Made by a program: the position numbers and the translations under genes. From contig JARFXM010000004.1 in the NCBI GenBank assembly GCA_029532625.1, positions 4,526,001 to 4,590,000 on the forward strand: 64,000 nt of DNA, in the 5' to 3' direction. The stretch is from Lomentospora prolificans (taxonomy: Eukaryota > Ascomycota > Sordariomycetes > Microascales > Microascaceae). The notes under the pieces were generated by a model that did no database searches, had not been told where the DNA came from, and was given only the letters and a program-made list of their open reading frames with translations. Below, one piece after another: positions 1 through 11,879 of the stretch. Within the stretch, counting starts at the first letter, position 1. Every line of letters starts with the position of its first letter.

Positions 1-874
1 ACCTTTCAGAAAGCCTTTGCCTTCCAAAGCTCCCAGCCAGAGCCAGGGCTTTATCTGCTCCAGTCCCTAAACCAGGGTCGAAGACAGATACAGAACGATT
101 TCTTCTGTGTTGCAAATTCCACACGGCGACGCGTCCTTTACCTTCATCCACCATCTAAAACATAGAAACATGTAGCGACACCTCCCGCACCGTCTCCGCC
201 ACAAAGCGGTCCCCTACCCGGCGCGCTACAGTAGATCAACGCTTGCCGTCTGGGGAGTTGGGGCGAAACCGAAACTGGCCACCTGCACGTGATGAGGATA
301 GACGGAGAACTCCAGGTCGGGGCGGCGCGAGGTTTAACTGGTGACATTTGCAGGAACATGCTGCCATGGAGGTGGGAGGGGCCTTGAGTAGAGGATGCTC
401 ACTGGACAGATGCTTGATAGTTGATATAGTATGTGCTCGGAGACGGCACTGTGCGTTCGCGAGGCCCAGTCGTGATTGCGAAAAGCAAGGATGGACAAGA
501 GTTGCATCAGTGCAGCTTAGTGGAATTTGGTCCGTGCGCTTCACATCAGCTCACTGCCAGCATTTCATTGGTATGACGGATTTTTCTCGCGGAAACTCGT
601 TCCACGTGAGATCTGGACTTTATGCCACTTTCTCCATTTGATGCCTGGGGCCGTAAGGCGGAGACACTAGCCACACGCCACGAAGTGCGACGACGCCCGT
701 GGAAATATTTCCCACCGAAGAGTTCCAAGCTCGAATCGCATGTCTGCTTTTGACCACGATTAGCCGTACTACAGCGTCACTGTGACAACGGGAGATTCTA
801 CAGCCGTTTCGCTCCTTTCAATTAAGACTTCTATTGTTTAGCAGTCCTTCGTTGTTCGCTTTCTCTAGCTCAAC
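1..874. other. Intergenic, upstream of MGR2
   Basis: I see no supported gene. The open frames here are short, lack family resemblance and have no splice context. The last 60 bases before the start codon at 875 are pyrimidine-rich, which fits a promoter or 5' leader for MGR2. The stretch also holds whatever follows the neighbouring gene to the left of the window, which is not visible. Confidence 0.5.
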
Positions 875-1467
875 ATGCCTCCTCCTCCTCCACAGCACCC
901 GGGCGGCCAGGCCCCTTCGGTGACCCAGAAACGTATGAGCGATGCCCCTTTCCAATTTGCGCATGCCCCGGCTAGAAACTAACTATTTCATTTGATACAG
1001 TTGCTATGGGCGCGATGATGGGCGGAAGTAAGTGTTTGAAGACGATCTCCACTTTTGGGCCACCACTAACAGTCGCATTTCATAGCTGTCGGAGTCATTA
1101 TCGGTTTTATCTTCGGTACGACAACTTTGCGCGAGTCTAGCCCTCTATGAGACGAATCTTACTCCTTTCCTAGGAACAACGACTATCTTCCGCTACGGCC
1201 CCGGTCCCAACGGCATCATGCGAACGCTTGGGCAGTACATGGCGGCGTCAGGAGCCACGTTTGGGTTCGTTCTTTTGAAATGACCCTCATCACGAATAGG
1301 GCGGTCTTACTAACGCGTTATATAATAGCTTCTTCATGTCTATCGGTAGCGTTATTCGAACCGACGCACACCCAGTTGCGCAAGAGTTATACATGCGGTC
1401 GCAGATGCGCCCTCTCATCATTGCTAGGCAGGCCTTCCGAAGGCCAGAGCAACAGCCTCCCCAATAA
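875..1467 (+). CDS. MGR2: Mgr2/ROMO1-family TIM23 translocase subunit
   Basis: Five coding exons: 875-932, 1001-1027, 1086-1115, 1174-1264 and 1329-1467, joining to about 114 residues. The product has a proline-rich start (MPPPPPQHPGG), a first membrane segment with small residues (GAMMGG then VGVIIGFIFG), the conserved block RYGPGPNG-IMRTLGQYMAASG, and a second membrane segment (ATFGFFMSIGSVIR). This is the layout of the Mgr2/ROMO1 family, small two-span inner-membrane proteins that act as lateral gatekeeper and coupling subunit of the TIM23 import channel. Every join keeps frame and uses GT-AG; the fourth intron has an unusual GTTCGT donor. Two internal exons are only 27 and 30 nt, so automated annotation could miss them. 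Family assignment is by recognition, exon structure by inspection. Confidence 0.86.
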
Positions 1468-2417
1468 ACGATCAGACCGAATCGAATACAAAAGTCGAAT
1501 AGAGGACCACATAAAGGGGGTGGAGTTCATGGTTCGGACTATCTCGCTGTATTGGTACATGTACTATATATAAATTAAGATATAATTCAACGAGTCACTG
1601 ATGCTGGCGACTCTCTCTCCCCAGTCATCTATACCGCCACGGGAGTGGCGTCTCCCTGTCTAAGACGCTACTAGGTTTCTTTGGGCGAGTCTCATTTGAT
1701 TTCCAGGCTTTTCAACCGCGCCCATCGGAAAGAGGGCTTGTCCCCCATTGCCTGGACCTACCTTGGTGTTCTCTCAACTTTGAGTGGCTATGGAGATCGC
1801 GCCGAGTTTACAACTGCCAAGCGGAAAGCCTTGCAAATAATCACCATATGAGCTTCTAGCATTTACGGGCGCTCGGCTTCACTTCCCTTGAACTGTCGCA
1901 AAGCTGCATTCAGTTCAGGTTCCTACCTTGGCGGGCTTTTCTACCCCCCGTAGAACGCGAGCGTTATCAGATATCATATACAGTTGGAGATACAGGACCT
2001 TGGCGGAGCTACTAACCAGATATAACTTGACGGTTGGTGGCGTTGGCGCAATTGCAAGATTGCCGGCTTTGCTAGACCCTCTAAAATACTGAAGATTGTG
2101 TGTCTTAGCGGCGGGTGTAAGGACGGGTAGGATGGCCCAATGATGACGTACAGGTTTGTTCCTTCCTCTATTTTTTTAATGCACGGAGGGGCACCCCGCC
2201 AAATTCTTAGGTAGCCGAATTTCTTACAGGCTTCCCATACACATTATTTCACTGCCCCTCGTCGCAGCCCGCCTGCTGAGCCTGATGTCGAGAGACTCGT
2301 GGAATCTTCAAACGCATTTATCCAAGTGCGTCGCCTCTCGCGTCTTTCATTTGTAGTCCCCCCCCCACCCGCACAGGTCTTATGGGCCGTCGCCGCCGTA
2401 GTCGCCGCCATCGCAAA
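1468..2417. other. Intergenic between MGR2 and HST2
   Basis: This spacer holds the MGR2 3' end and the HST2 promoter. No coding feature is supported. A run of C at about 2358-2366 lies close to the HST2 start. An in-frame ATG at 2382 extends the HST2 frame by 12 mostly basic residues but is not preferred. Confidence 0.5.
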
Positions 2418-3838
2418 ATGGGTCAAGACGAATCTCACGTCAACAGCAAGCCTCCAGTGGCGCTTGAGGATCGGTCGCTTTCGGCGGTCGCATCATTCAT
2501 TCTACAGGGCAAGGCTAAGCAGATTGTGGTTTTGACCGGTGCGGGCATCTCGACGTCCGCCGGCAGTATGTGTTATCCAGCTGCAAGCTCGAGCACCTGT
2601 TTCACCAAGCTTACCGTTATTTAGTACCTGACTTTCGCTCACCCAAGACCGGTCTGTACGCAAACTTGGCTCGGTTGAATCTTCCATATCCCGAAGCTGT
2701 CTTTGATATCCAATTCTTCCGCAAGAACCCCCGTCCGTTCTACGTTCTTGCTAAGGAGCTCTACCCCGGAAATTTTCACCCCACCTTATCACATGCCTTC
2801 ATTTCTCTCCTCGCCAAAAAGGGCATACTTCACAAGCTTTTTACCCAGAATATCGACTGTCTTGAAAGACAGGCGGGGGTGCCCCCGGAGAGGATAGTAG
2901 AAGCCCACGGTAGCTTCGCTACCCAGCGGTGCATTGAATGCAAGAAGCCCTATCCCGGTGACATGATGAAGACTCATGTCGAGGAGGCCAAGGTCCCCAA
3001 GTGCGTTGTGCCTGAATGCTCGGGCCTCGTGAAACCCGATATCGTCTTCTTTGGCGAGGCTCTTCCAGTGGACTTTGGTAGAAACTCGGACGCCATGTTG
3101 GCCGCCGATCTCGTCATAGTCATGGGAACCAGTTTGACAGTCTATCCGTTTGCTGCCTTGCCTGACATGTGTCGTCCTCAGGCGCCACGTCTCTTGTTCA
3201 ATCTAGAACGTGTTGGCACCCTAGGAGGGCGGCCAGACGATGTTTTGGAGCTAGGACCTTGTGATATGGGCGTAAAGAAGCTCGCTGAGCAACTCGGCTG
3301 GCTGGATGAACTGAACGAACTATGGCGGGACATTGTTGGTGACAAGGAGGTGGCTAGGCAGCGCCTCAGGCATGAGACGCCGACGGCTGATCTTGAGATG
3401 ATGGACGAAGAGATTGTCGAGTCTCTGTTGGAAAGCGTCGAGGGCTTGTCTCTGAAAGATTACAGCGCCGGCAAGAAACAAGACTACGCGAAGGCGAAAG
3501 CTCCACAGAATCCATCCGACTCCGGGAGTCAAGCTGAACCGTCGTCAATCGTACTACCAAAAGCGATCATCAATCACCTTGAGAACCACCTTCAAGGTAA
3601 ATTGACCAGCGGACCCAAATCGAAGAACGCATCAAGTGCCGGCAAGGCCGAATATACAAACCCAGATGATAATCAATCAGCGGGCAAGAAGCCAGAGAAA
3701 GGCGAACCGAGTACGGAAAATACTAGCGTTGAGGAGGTAAAGGAAGAGAAAGAATCGAAACATAGCAATACCGACGTATCTCGCCCTCTTAGCTCATCAG
3801 TGCCAGTCGGGGCAGGGAACACTGAGGAGAAACTTTAG
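2418..3838 (+). CDS. HST2: NAD-dependent protein deacetylase, Hst2-type sirtuin
   Basis: Two exons, 2418-2565 and 2625-3838, give 453 residues. The intron falls inside the NAD-binding signature; splicing restores GAGISTSAG-IPDFRSP at residues 41-56. Other sirtuin marks are TQNID, the catalytic histidine in EAHG (about residue 144), a zinc site of C-x2-C followed by C-x4-C, and GTSLTVYPFA. Class I Hst2/SIRT2-type enzymes remove acetyl groups from histone and other lysines using NAD, and are largely cytoplasmic with nuclear shuttling. The last 140 or so residues are charged and low in complexity, as is common at fungal Hst2 C-termini. The start at 2418 gives MGQDES, which also fits an MGxxxS N-myristoylation pattern; the upstream in-frame ATG at 2382 would abolish that and is less like family members. 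Confidence 0.93.
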
Positions 3839-5576
3839 AACTTTTTCACATACGGCGTATAGACGGAAGAACATAAGCGAGTGCTGCCTATTATTGGCAG
3901 GTCTCTTAAGCAAGCAGTTTCCCTTGGACTAACATAAAAGTCATGTATGTTTTGTTGACATGCAGTTCAACAACGCATATCGTGAGGCGTTCTGGTACAG
4001 ATCAACAACGTAGCCTTGATAACCGATGATGCACTCGGGTCGCTCTTCGCCGTTGATAGCGCTTGTTGTTCATTAGGTTGCTACTACCTAGGATTCAGAG
4101 AACAGAGCAGATAAGCTCCCGGTTCTCGGCCATCAGCCTCAACCGGATGGAGCCTCATTCTCCTAGCGTTCGGGAGCCCCCAGCTGTAGGTCGTATTAGG
4201 ATATAAGCTCCGCCTAAACGGTGCTATAAATTCCGGATATTGGGCGAATCAATCGAGAGGCACAGTGACCAACAGTCTCACCCGATCCGCAAATAGGTCT
4301 CGGCCAACTCTTCTCTTTCTGCGATCGATCGGAGAGGTCCTCGATGCAAGCTTTTTCACTTATCCTCTCTATCTCTTCGCCTCTCATCCACTTCAATTCG
4401 GCTCAGATAGCTCATGCAGTGTCGGGCTCGCGGGCGTTGAGGAGCATATCCTAATGTAAGTGATGGGATGGATAATTTCAGTATTAATTCGTAGACCCGG
4501 GTTCGGCGAAGAGGCCAAGAGGTCCTGATTAAGCAAAGATCAACATTCGAAACTGGTACATGGTGATGCAGAACCGCTGTTGCGGCGGGATGGAGGTCTC
4601 GGGTCTAGGCCGTGGAACGAGAAGCGCACGCATGCCGCCATCGGCCAACCTTACCCTGTGGTAAGCTGTATCCATGCAAACTTATATTGGTACTATTCAT
4701 TGATTAATCTTGTGGGAATAGTGATGGACTAGGTTATGAGTGTAAGTCGGCACTCACTCGCTAGGCGCGAAACATGGCACGTGGTAAGGGACTAGAGCTC
4801 CAAGCGAACAACAAAGGTTAGCATAAAACGTGAATCTGTTAGTAAGGCGCCTCGGACCCCAGGCGATCAAGTTTTTTCCCATGTCAAAGGATTCGATATT
4901 ATGGAGGTCGTGGTAATGTTACCCTCACAGGCTAAAAGCTGCTCAACGAGACCGGGTGTTGGGTTGGTCAGACTCTCGTTTGCAACCTCAGACGGGTCTA
5001 ATCTATTCATGTAGGAATACTTCATCTAACCCGCTCACCCGGACGTTCCTACATAAATCTAATAAGATTTCCCTGTCCGTTCAGCGGAAACCCCGCAAGG
5101 AAGACGGGGAGAGAAAACGCCGAGCCCCCTTATGGTTTGCCCAACTGTCCCGCTGGTTGGTCGGGCCTCCGATCGGAAGAATATGGGACGGCAAATTGAG
5201 TGGGAAATCGACTGCTTTCGGTAGCGGCACCAATCCTGCTAGCCCGTGCTGTTCAGGCACAATATCTACCTTGTTTCTCCCGGTTCGCTCGAGCCACCAA
5301 CACGGGCATACTTTGACCTCGCCCCACCTTGCCTCAATCTAGGGACTTATTCTAGAAGGGGAGCTGTGGTGAGGGTCCCGGGGTTGCGAGGATGAAGCCA
5401 AGCGGGGGACCTGAAGAGTGCATCGGGGAGTTGCGCACTCAAACGCTAATATATAAATGAGTACCGTTGCCCTGCTCTCCCCTACGGAGAGAGGAGAGAA
5501 GGAGTAGTACGATGCCGAGTGCTCTCGTTTCCGAGTTGCGCATACCTCGCTGAGTGGAAAAAAAAGCGCTGTCGCA
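3839..5576. other. Intergenic between HST2 and GMC oxidoreductase
   Basis: No gene is supported in this 1.7 kb. Several open frames exist (for example 4956-5342) but none shows a recognisable domain or plausible splice context. A TATAAA lies at 5452-5457, before the GMC start. Confidence 0.45.
5452..5457 (+). promoter_or_regulatory. Candidate TATA box of the GMC oxidoreductase gene
   Basis: TATAAA sits 120 bases before the GMC start codon at 5577, followed by purine-rich leader sequence. The spacing would give a leader of roughly 60-90 nt. No mapped transcript start is available, so this rests on motif and position only. Confidence 0.35.
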
Positions 5577-8001
5577 ATGTCATCTTCGTCGGTCAAGCTG
5601 GCCCTTGCGGCCCTATCTCTCATTCAATACGTAGTCGCGGCCCCGGCTCGCGCTGATGCCGCCGTGGTCATTAAACGGCAGGCTGAGCTTCGCGACGAGT
5701 ATGACTTCATCGTTGCTGGCGCCGGCACTGCCGGTCTTACTGTCGCGGACCGCCTGAGCGAGAGCGGCGAATGTAAGTTACCCCTGCTAATTATCACTTG
5801 TGTGATCTGAAGTAAAGAAGCCTAACCAATTCATTCTACAGACAAGGTTCTCGTCGTAGAATATGGCTACCTTGACGGATCCCACTCCATCACCGCCACC
5901 GGCCCTGATGCGCAGCAGCCGGGCAACGTCGATTATCCTAGCGGCACTCGCATGTACAACATCACCTCGCAGCCTCTTGTCAATCTCCACGGCCGAGGAA
6001 ACCCTGTCGCTTGCGGTAGCGTCGTCGGAGGCAGCTCTGCCGTCAATGGCATGTTCTTTGACCGAGGTAGCGCTGATGACTATGATGCTTGGGTCCGCTG
6101 CGCTGGCGATGAGGCAGACAGTTATGCTCGCGAGTGGGGTTGGGATAACATCTACCCCTTCTTCCAGAAGAGTGTCACCTTTCACCCTCCCGATGAGAGG
6201 ATGCAGGAGGAGTATGGCATGACTTATGACATGGCTGCCTATGGTGGTGATACTCCTATTCACTCAAGCTACGCGCCCTTCCAATGGCCCACGACCGGTA
6301 AGTAGCCAACCTACAGGGAAAAGCTCTCCCCAATATTTGGGCATAATACGGAAATCAATACTAACAAACATCATAGTTGGTATCTGGAAGGCCTGGGAGA
6401 CGATCGAGGGTGTCGAATTTCCCAAGGAGCACGCTGACGGCAACGCCACCGGCGTCTTCTGGTGCCCTAACTCCATTGATCCCTCTGACCGCACACGCTC
6501 GTACTCGCGCCGTGGCCACTACAACAACGGTGCCAACAAGCGCACCAACTTCCACCTCCTTCCGGGACACCGTGTGACTAGGGTCGCCCTGGAGGAAGTT
6601 GAAGGTGATGAGAACAACTCTCACCGTGCAACTGGTATCTACATTGCTCCCCGTGACGGCCCCATGTGGGAGTCCGGCCCCGTCTTTATTAAGGCGAAGA
6701 AGGAGATTGTTGTCTCTGCTGGTTCCGTGCACACTCCACAAGTCCTGCAGCGAAGTGGTATCGGCCATAAGGACGTGCTTGAGGCCGCTGGTGTCGAGGT
6801 CAAGGTTGAGCTTCCTGGTGTTGGTTTCAACCTCCAGGATCACTCTCACTACTCGATCTCTTTCAATTGTAAGTTGCGATGTTTTCAAATTACCTACGCA
6901 GAGAAACTAACATACATAACCATAGTCACCACAAACCTCAGCCCCAACCCTAACGATCTTGGAACCGACGCCGACTTCACCGCAGAGGCTCTCGAGCAGT
7001 GGCGCGAGAACAAGTCTGGGCCCCACTCCGCCAACGTCAACGCTGGCGCCTTCCTCCCCCTATCCTTCGTCTCCAACCGCTCAGCCGAGATTCTCGAGGC
7101 GTGGCTCGCCCAGGATCCCGCCGAGTTCCTCCCCGAGAACGCCCATCCCACCGTCATCGCCGGCTACGAGCAGCAGCGCAGGGTGCAGGCAGAGATGTTC
7201 GAGTCCAAGAAGTCGGCCGAACTCGAGTGGCTCTTCTCCGGTCGATCCTCCTTCAGTATCATTACCATCAAGATTACCTCCCGTGGCACGATCCTCCTGA
7301 GCCCCGAGGATGACGGTGACTCGCAGGGCCACGTCGAGCCCCTTGTCGACTGGCGCACCTGGAGCAACCCCATCGATGGGGACATGGCTACCGAGTTCCT
7401 CAAGTTTGCCCGTTGGTTCATGGCGAGCGACGCCATGCAGGAGACCTTTGCGCCCGTCGAGATTTCTCCCGGTCCCGATGTGGCCACCGATGAGGAGATC
7501 CGTGCCTGGATCCAGACCCGCATCAGCCCTAGCAACGGCCACCTCATCGGTACGGCCGCGCTCGGCCCCAAGAGCCTCGGCGGTGTCGTCGGTCCCGACC
7601 TGTTGGTCCATGGTGTTCAGGGCCTCAGCGTTGCTGATAACTCCATCATGACCACCATTGTTGGTGCCCACACTAGTTCCTCCGCCTACGCCATCGGCGA
7701 GAAGGTGAATTGCCTCAGTACTACTCTTAAGTCAGCGTGATTTTGCTAATTGTTCTACTAGGCCGCCGATACCGTTCTCCGAAGAGCTAAGAAGAACGGA
7801 GATGCTACTGAAGAGACTCCCGTCGAGGAGACACCTGTTGATGATGAGGACTCTTGCGTCCCCGAGCCCGAGGGGCCCGTGGAAGAAAGTCCGGTCGAGG
7901 AAGAACCTGTGGAGGAGGCTCCGGTTGAGGAAGCTCCTGTAGAAGAGGCCCCCGTCGAGGAGGGTCCCGAGAAACCGGCCCCCCCTCCTCAAGAGCCCTG
8001 A
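5577..8001 (+). CDS. Secreted GMC (FAD) oxidoreductase with PVEE-repeat C-terminal tail
   Basis: Five exons, 5577-5772, 5842-6297, 6377-6868, 6926-7704 and 7762-8001, give 720 residues. A hydrophobic signal peptide (about residues 6-22) is followed by the ADP-binding motif GAGTAG (48-53) and the GMC signature GGSSAVNGM. The C-terminal domain has one active-site histidine in NGHLIGT and a second in GAHTSSSAY, the His-His arrangement of glucose-oxidase-like enzymes; the usual GVVDP is GVVGP here. These are AA3-type secreted flavoenzymes that oxidise sugars or alcohols and make peroxide; the substrate cannot be told. After the domain end (EKAADTVLRR) exon 5 adds about 65 acidic residues with PVEE repeated seven times in different contexts. 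If the last intron is retained, translation stops at 7738-7740 and the tail is lost. Confidence 0.88.
7705..7761 (+). other. Last GMC intron, retention would remove the tail
   Basis: A 57-nt intron with GTGAAT donor and CTACTAG acceptor. Splicing restores the family's usual EKAAD sequence across the junction, which supports removal. Reading through adds eleven residues and a stop. The intron length is a multiple of three but it contains an in-frame stop, so retention gives a complete GMC domain without the repeat tail. Confidence 0.6.
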
Positions 8002-8836
8002 GTCTTCTGACTGCCCAGCCCGACTAAGTGATGTTGTGGTAGCTACCATGCACTCTATTTTTGGGTGAGATCTACAAAAAGCTATTTTGCTATCCTCAAA
8101 TTGAGTTTTATTGTAAAATAATTTCGACAAACCTCAAGCCTCTATAAGAGAGAGTAAATAATTGAAGGCTTGCTAATATGTCATCATCCGAACAATGGTA
8201 AAACCCTTGCCCTCCGTTTCAGGACGCCATCCCCACCCATCTCACCACCACACCCACAGTTCTGTCGATCTCGAACGCAATAATCCCGGGACATTTCAGA
8301 CCCTATTCATCCTATCTCTGCACGTTTTATAAATACTTGCGTACTCTGGATTCCTTATCTTGCATTGGTTTGGTGTGCTTGGCACGTGTAGAAGAACTCG
8401 AAACAAAGACGGCGATCATACGGTCCGGACTCGCACACTCACCCGGGACTTGTCAAAAAAGTTTAACTGGAAATTGTTGATGGACCTGAGACGCGACGGT
8501 AGATCGCACGGCAGGTAAATGTTCCGATATCTGGAATTCAGGCTTACGACGACTCGCCGTCTTTATGAGTTTGCTTGTGAATTGATGGCGATGTGGGGGA
8601 GGGATCCCAAGGGATGTGCTGTATGAACACCCGGGTTTCCTTGGGAGTTGACAATGCTCAAGCCGGTCGTCTCTTTTGCTCTTCCCTCTTTATTTTCCCG
8701 GGTGCGAGTGCTGTGATTTTCTCATCTTTCTTCCTATCTAGTCGATCCAGTATTTCTGTATACTCTACTCTCTTTTTCTTGCTTCGACTTTGATAGTCGT
8801 GGCGTTTCGATAATATATATATATATATAGACCGAC
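8002..8836. other. Intergenic between GMC oxidoreductase and carbonic anhydrase
   Basis: No gene is supported. A TA dinucleotide run occupies about 8811-8829, immediately before the carbonic anhydrase start at 8837, so it would lie in the leader and not in the normal TATA position. The rest is ordinary 3' and promoter sequence. Confidence 0.45.
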
Positions 8837-10076
8837 ATGGCGAACTCACTAACAAGATTAGCCCTGGCGGCGCTTTCCGCCACGCCAGCACTCTGCTCAT
8901 GCGCCTACGGAACGGCGCTAGACCCTAGACGCGAGGCTTCCGACGCGGTAGGCGCTTTCGGGTACGTTGGCCTTGATGTAAGTTCAATGCCAGCAGGGGC
9001 CCCGACTTGACGAGCGAAGAACGTACTAGCATGTGCTTTTTCGAAGTTCTTTCTGGCTAACAACGGCCGGGGCTATTAGGGCCCTATAAACTGGGTTGGC
9101 TTGAACCCTGAGGCCAACGTCCTCTGCGGCACCGGCACTCGCCAATCGCCCATAGACCTCTCCATCGCAGGCGTCTCAGCCCTCCAGGGCGCCACCGTGA
9201 CGCTCTCAATCTCCGACCTCCCCAATGGCGCGCCACTCGAGAATCTCGGTACCACAGTGGAGGTCGTGGCCTCCGAGGCCGGGGGCATCCTGGCTGTGGC
9301 AGCCGATTCCCCCCTCGGAGCCCTCGACGGCTTCCGCTTGGAGCAGTTTCACTTCCACCTGCCGTCGGAGCACCTCGACAACGGTACGAGCCGGGCGATG
9401 GAGATGCACATGGTGTTCGAGGGCGAGTCCGGCGAGGTGGCCGTCCTGGCGGCCTTCATCGATGCCGACGGTCCTGGACCGGTCTTGGAAGACGTGCTTA
9501 GCGTGGTCGACAGCGTGGCAGCGCCAGGGAGCGTCACCACCACGCCGCCCCTTGCCCTGTCGGAGCTTGCCAAGGCCCTGACTGCGGGGCAGTTCCAAAC
9601 GTAAGGCTTCAAATCTTTCGAGCCCTTCCCGTTGTAAACCCCCACACACCATCTTGGAGAGGGTTGGACGGGACAAGGGCTTCGACTACGAATGCAGGGT
9701 TTTACATGTGTCTTACGTGGGATATTGTGCTTTTGGAATGGAAGGAGTAGCTATTCGCTAACTTGGGTGAAAACAAAACAGGTACTCTGGATCCTTGACC
9801 ACACCTCCTTGCACCGAGGGGGTTACCTGGCTCGTGTCGACCGAGACTCTGAGCATCTCGCGCGAAGCCTTTGAACGAGTACGGAGCGTCATCGGGTTCA
9901 ACGCAAGATTTTCGCAGAACGAGCTCGGCGAACCTAACCTATTGCAGGTGGTGGGTCAAGCTGTCCCGCCGGCACAGGAAGTTGCGAGTGAAACTGTGGC
10001 AGATGACGATACAGAGCAGATGGCGGCGATGGCGGCAGTCATGGCAACTTGGGTACCCATCCCTGTCCCGCCTTAG
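8837..10076 (+). CDS. Secreted alpha-class carbonic anhydrase
   Basis: Three exons, 8837-8977, 9080-9600 and 9782-10076, give 318 residues. The N-terminus is a signal peptide (hydrophobic to about residue 20). The body carries alpha-carbonic anhydrase marks: GPINW, RQSPIDL, a zinc triad of H138 and H140 in FHFHLPSEH plus H157 in MEMHMVFEG, and TTPPCTEGVTW. Cysteines in VLCGTG and PPCTEG match the disulfide of secreted family members. The enzyme interconverts carbon dioxide and bicarbonate, here outside the cell or in the secretory path. The second intron is 181 nt, long for this window, but its removal is needed to reach TTPPCTEG in frame. The last 50 residues run past the catalytic fold. It follows the GMC oxidoreductase on the same strand with its own promoter space. 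Confidence 0.9.
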
Positions 10077-10378
10077 AATGGCCAGCTGTGTGGCCGAATG
10101 GAAGAACAGCCTATTTCTGACAGCACGTTGGAGCAAAAACGGCGTTAGCCACATCATGGGAAATGCAACATGTACCGAATATTAACTTGGGGTCTAAGGC
10201 ATGCGGTACTTTTCCTTGTAAGGTTACTTGACTACAGAGAGGAATAGATAGCCTGGCTTTCGTGACGGGTGCCCGGGCCATAGTTGTATAGCCAGCTACA
10301 TACTTGCGCGAGTACCTCTCTCTCCACTACGAAGTATTCTTCCTACCTTACCCTAGGCTTTACTCCACCAAAGAGTGT

Positions 10379-10442
10379 AAAAACAAAAAAAAGGAAAAAA
10401 AAAAAAAATAGAATAAAAATACAAAAAAAAAAAAAAAAAATA
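10379..10442. repeat. A-rich low-complexity tract
   Basis: Two long A-runs (14 and 18 bases) separated by short interruptions. The lysine-rich open frame across this tract (10284-10589) is an artefact of base composition. Confidence 0.8.
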
Positions 10443-11879
10443 GAGACTACTAGGCCGGGATGGCGCGATACATACTTCGTACATTACGATGTGATTTCGG
10501 TCGTCGAGAGATTAGATGCGATTGATAAGAAAATTTCTCACAGCAAGGGTGCCGAAAGGGGAAAGACCAAACCGACTGTTGCAGGATAGGCGAATGGAGG
10601 CATAGGTGACCCGCCCCAGCCCGCCTGACGTGCTTGGCAGGCGATCGGATCGTGGGTGACGACAAGGAAATGAGCCTGCTCACGGAGAATGGGTGGGCGG
10701 GAGGCTAATCCAGCCGCATTCAGCATCCCGAAAAAAGATCTCCTGCACTCCGAAGGACTGTGAGACCACTTCGTGAAGTATGTGGTGCTCAGGAGAGTCG
10801 TGTTATTTCTGTGGTTGGTGGAGAAGGATCTGTTGGGAATGACATCGTGTATGTGCTGCGTTGAGCGAGATCACAGAGGGGAATTCATCGGTGCGGTAAA
10901 TACTGGTAGAAATTGGACGGATGATCAGGAAGGGACAACTGAACGGCCGAAAAGAGGTGGGGCTTCACAGGGGATCTTGACAATGATTGACATCCATGGA
11001 TCAATTATCAGGCCCTGCCCCAACGACCGAAGGCGAGTCGATCATCTCAGCGAGGCCACACAGCAGTTGGAAGGATTAAGAAGAAGGCCAAAGAACCACT
11101 CATGATGACCTCGAGAAGCCCAATTAAGATAGCAGTGGGCTCCAAGGGTAACGACCGACTTTCACCTCGTCTACCGAGGTATCATAGACTTCAATTGTGG
11201 CATCTCTGGTCGTAAAGAGTTCGAGGCGGCAAGCCGCGGTTTCACAATCGGAGAGCGGGTCCTCGCTTTGGGCTGAATTCGAGGATACAATGTGATTGCT
11301 GGGTTGGCCGCCTCCCCGATAATGGAATATGCACTGACCAGAGGCGGAGATGCCTCGGAGCGAGGGCTACTTTTACTGGTAGTCTGATGATGGCCCCTGT
11401 CTAGCCTGACAAACGACGAAGCAGCACCAAGCTCCAGAGCAAAGTCGGGACGCACCATCCACCATACGCTGGCCCTTGTGCCAAGGCACATCGTTGGTCA
11501 TACATTGCACGGAGACCGGGCATGGAAGCTGGGTGTCTTGCAGGCATTTCTATGTCCGTTGACCAGTTCTACTCGTTTAGTCCGCGCGGCGAAGAGAGGG
11601 CCAGCAAGAGCGAATAAAGACATGGGGGAAGGGGAAAAAAAAAGAAGCAGACCGCCCCGTGACGGCTGGCAAACCTCCTTGTACAGGAGCCTGTTCAATG
11701 GTGATAGCCAGCTACACCGCCGCATCATGTAGCCGGCCGGTACTTTGAGCCTAGCCAGCCAGCTAGCGGGCAGAGTTTCGGTGTGCACCACCTGCCAGCG
11801 TCGAGCGAATACCCCCGTAGACCAACGTACACCTATTCAGGGATCAGACTTGTTAGCCTACAACAAGAAAATACAAGTC

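Noticed and set aside
10284..10589. Lysine-rich open frame
   Set aside because: Produced by A-runs in a low-complexity tract.
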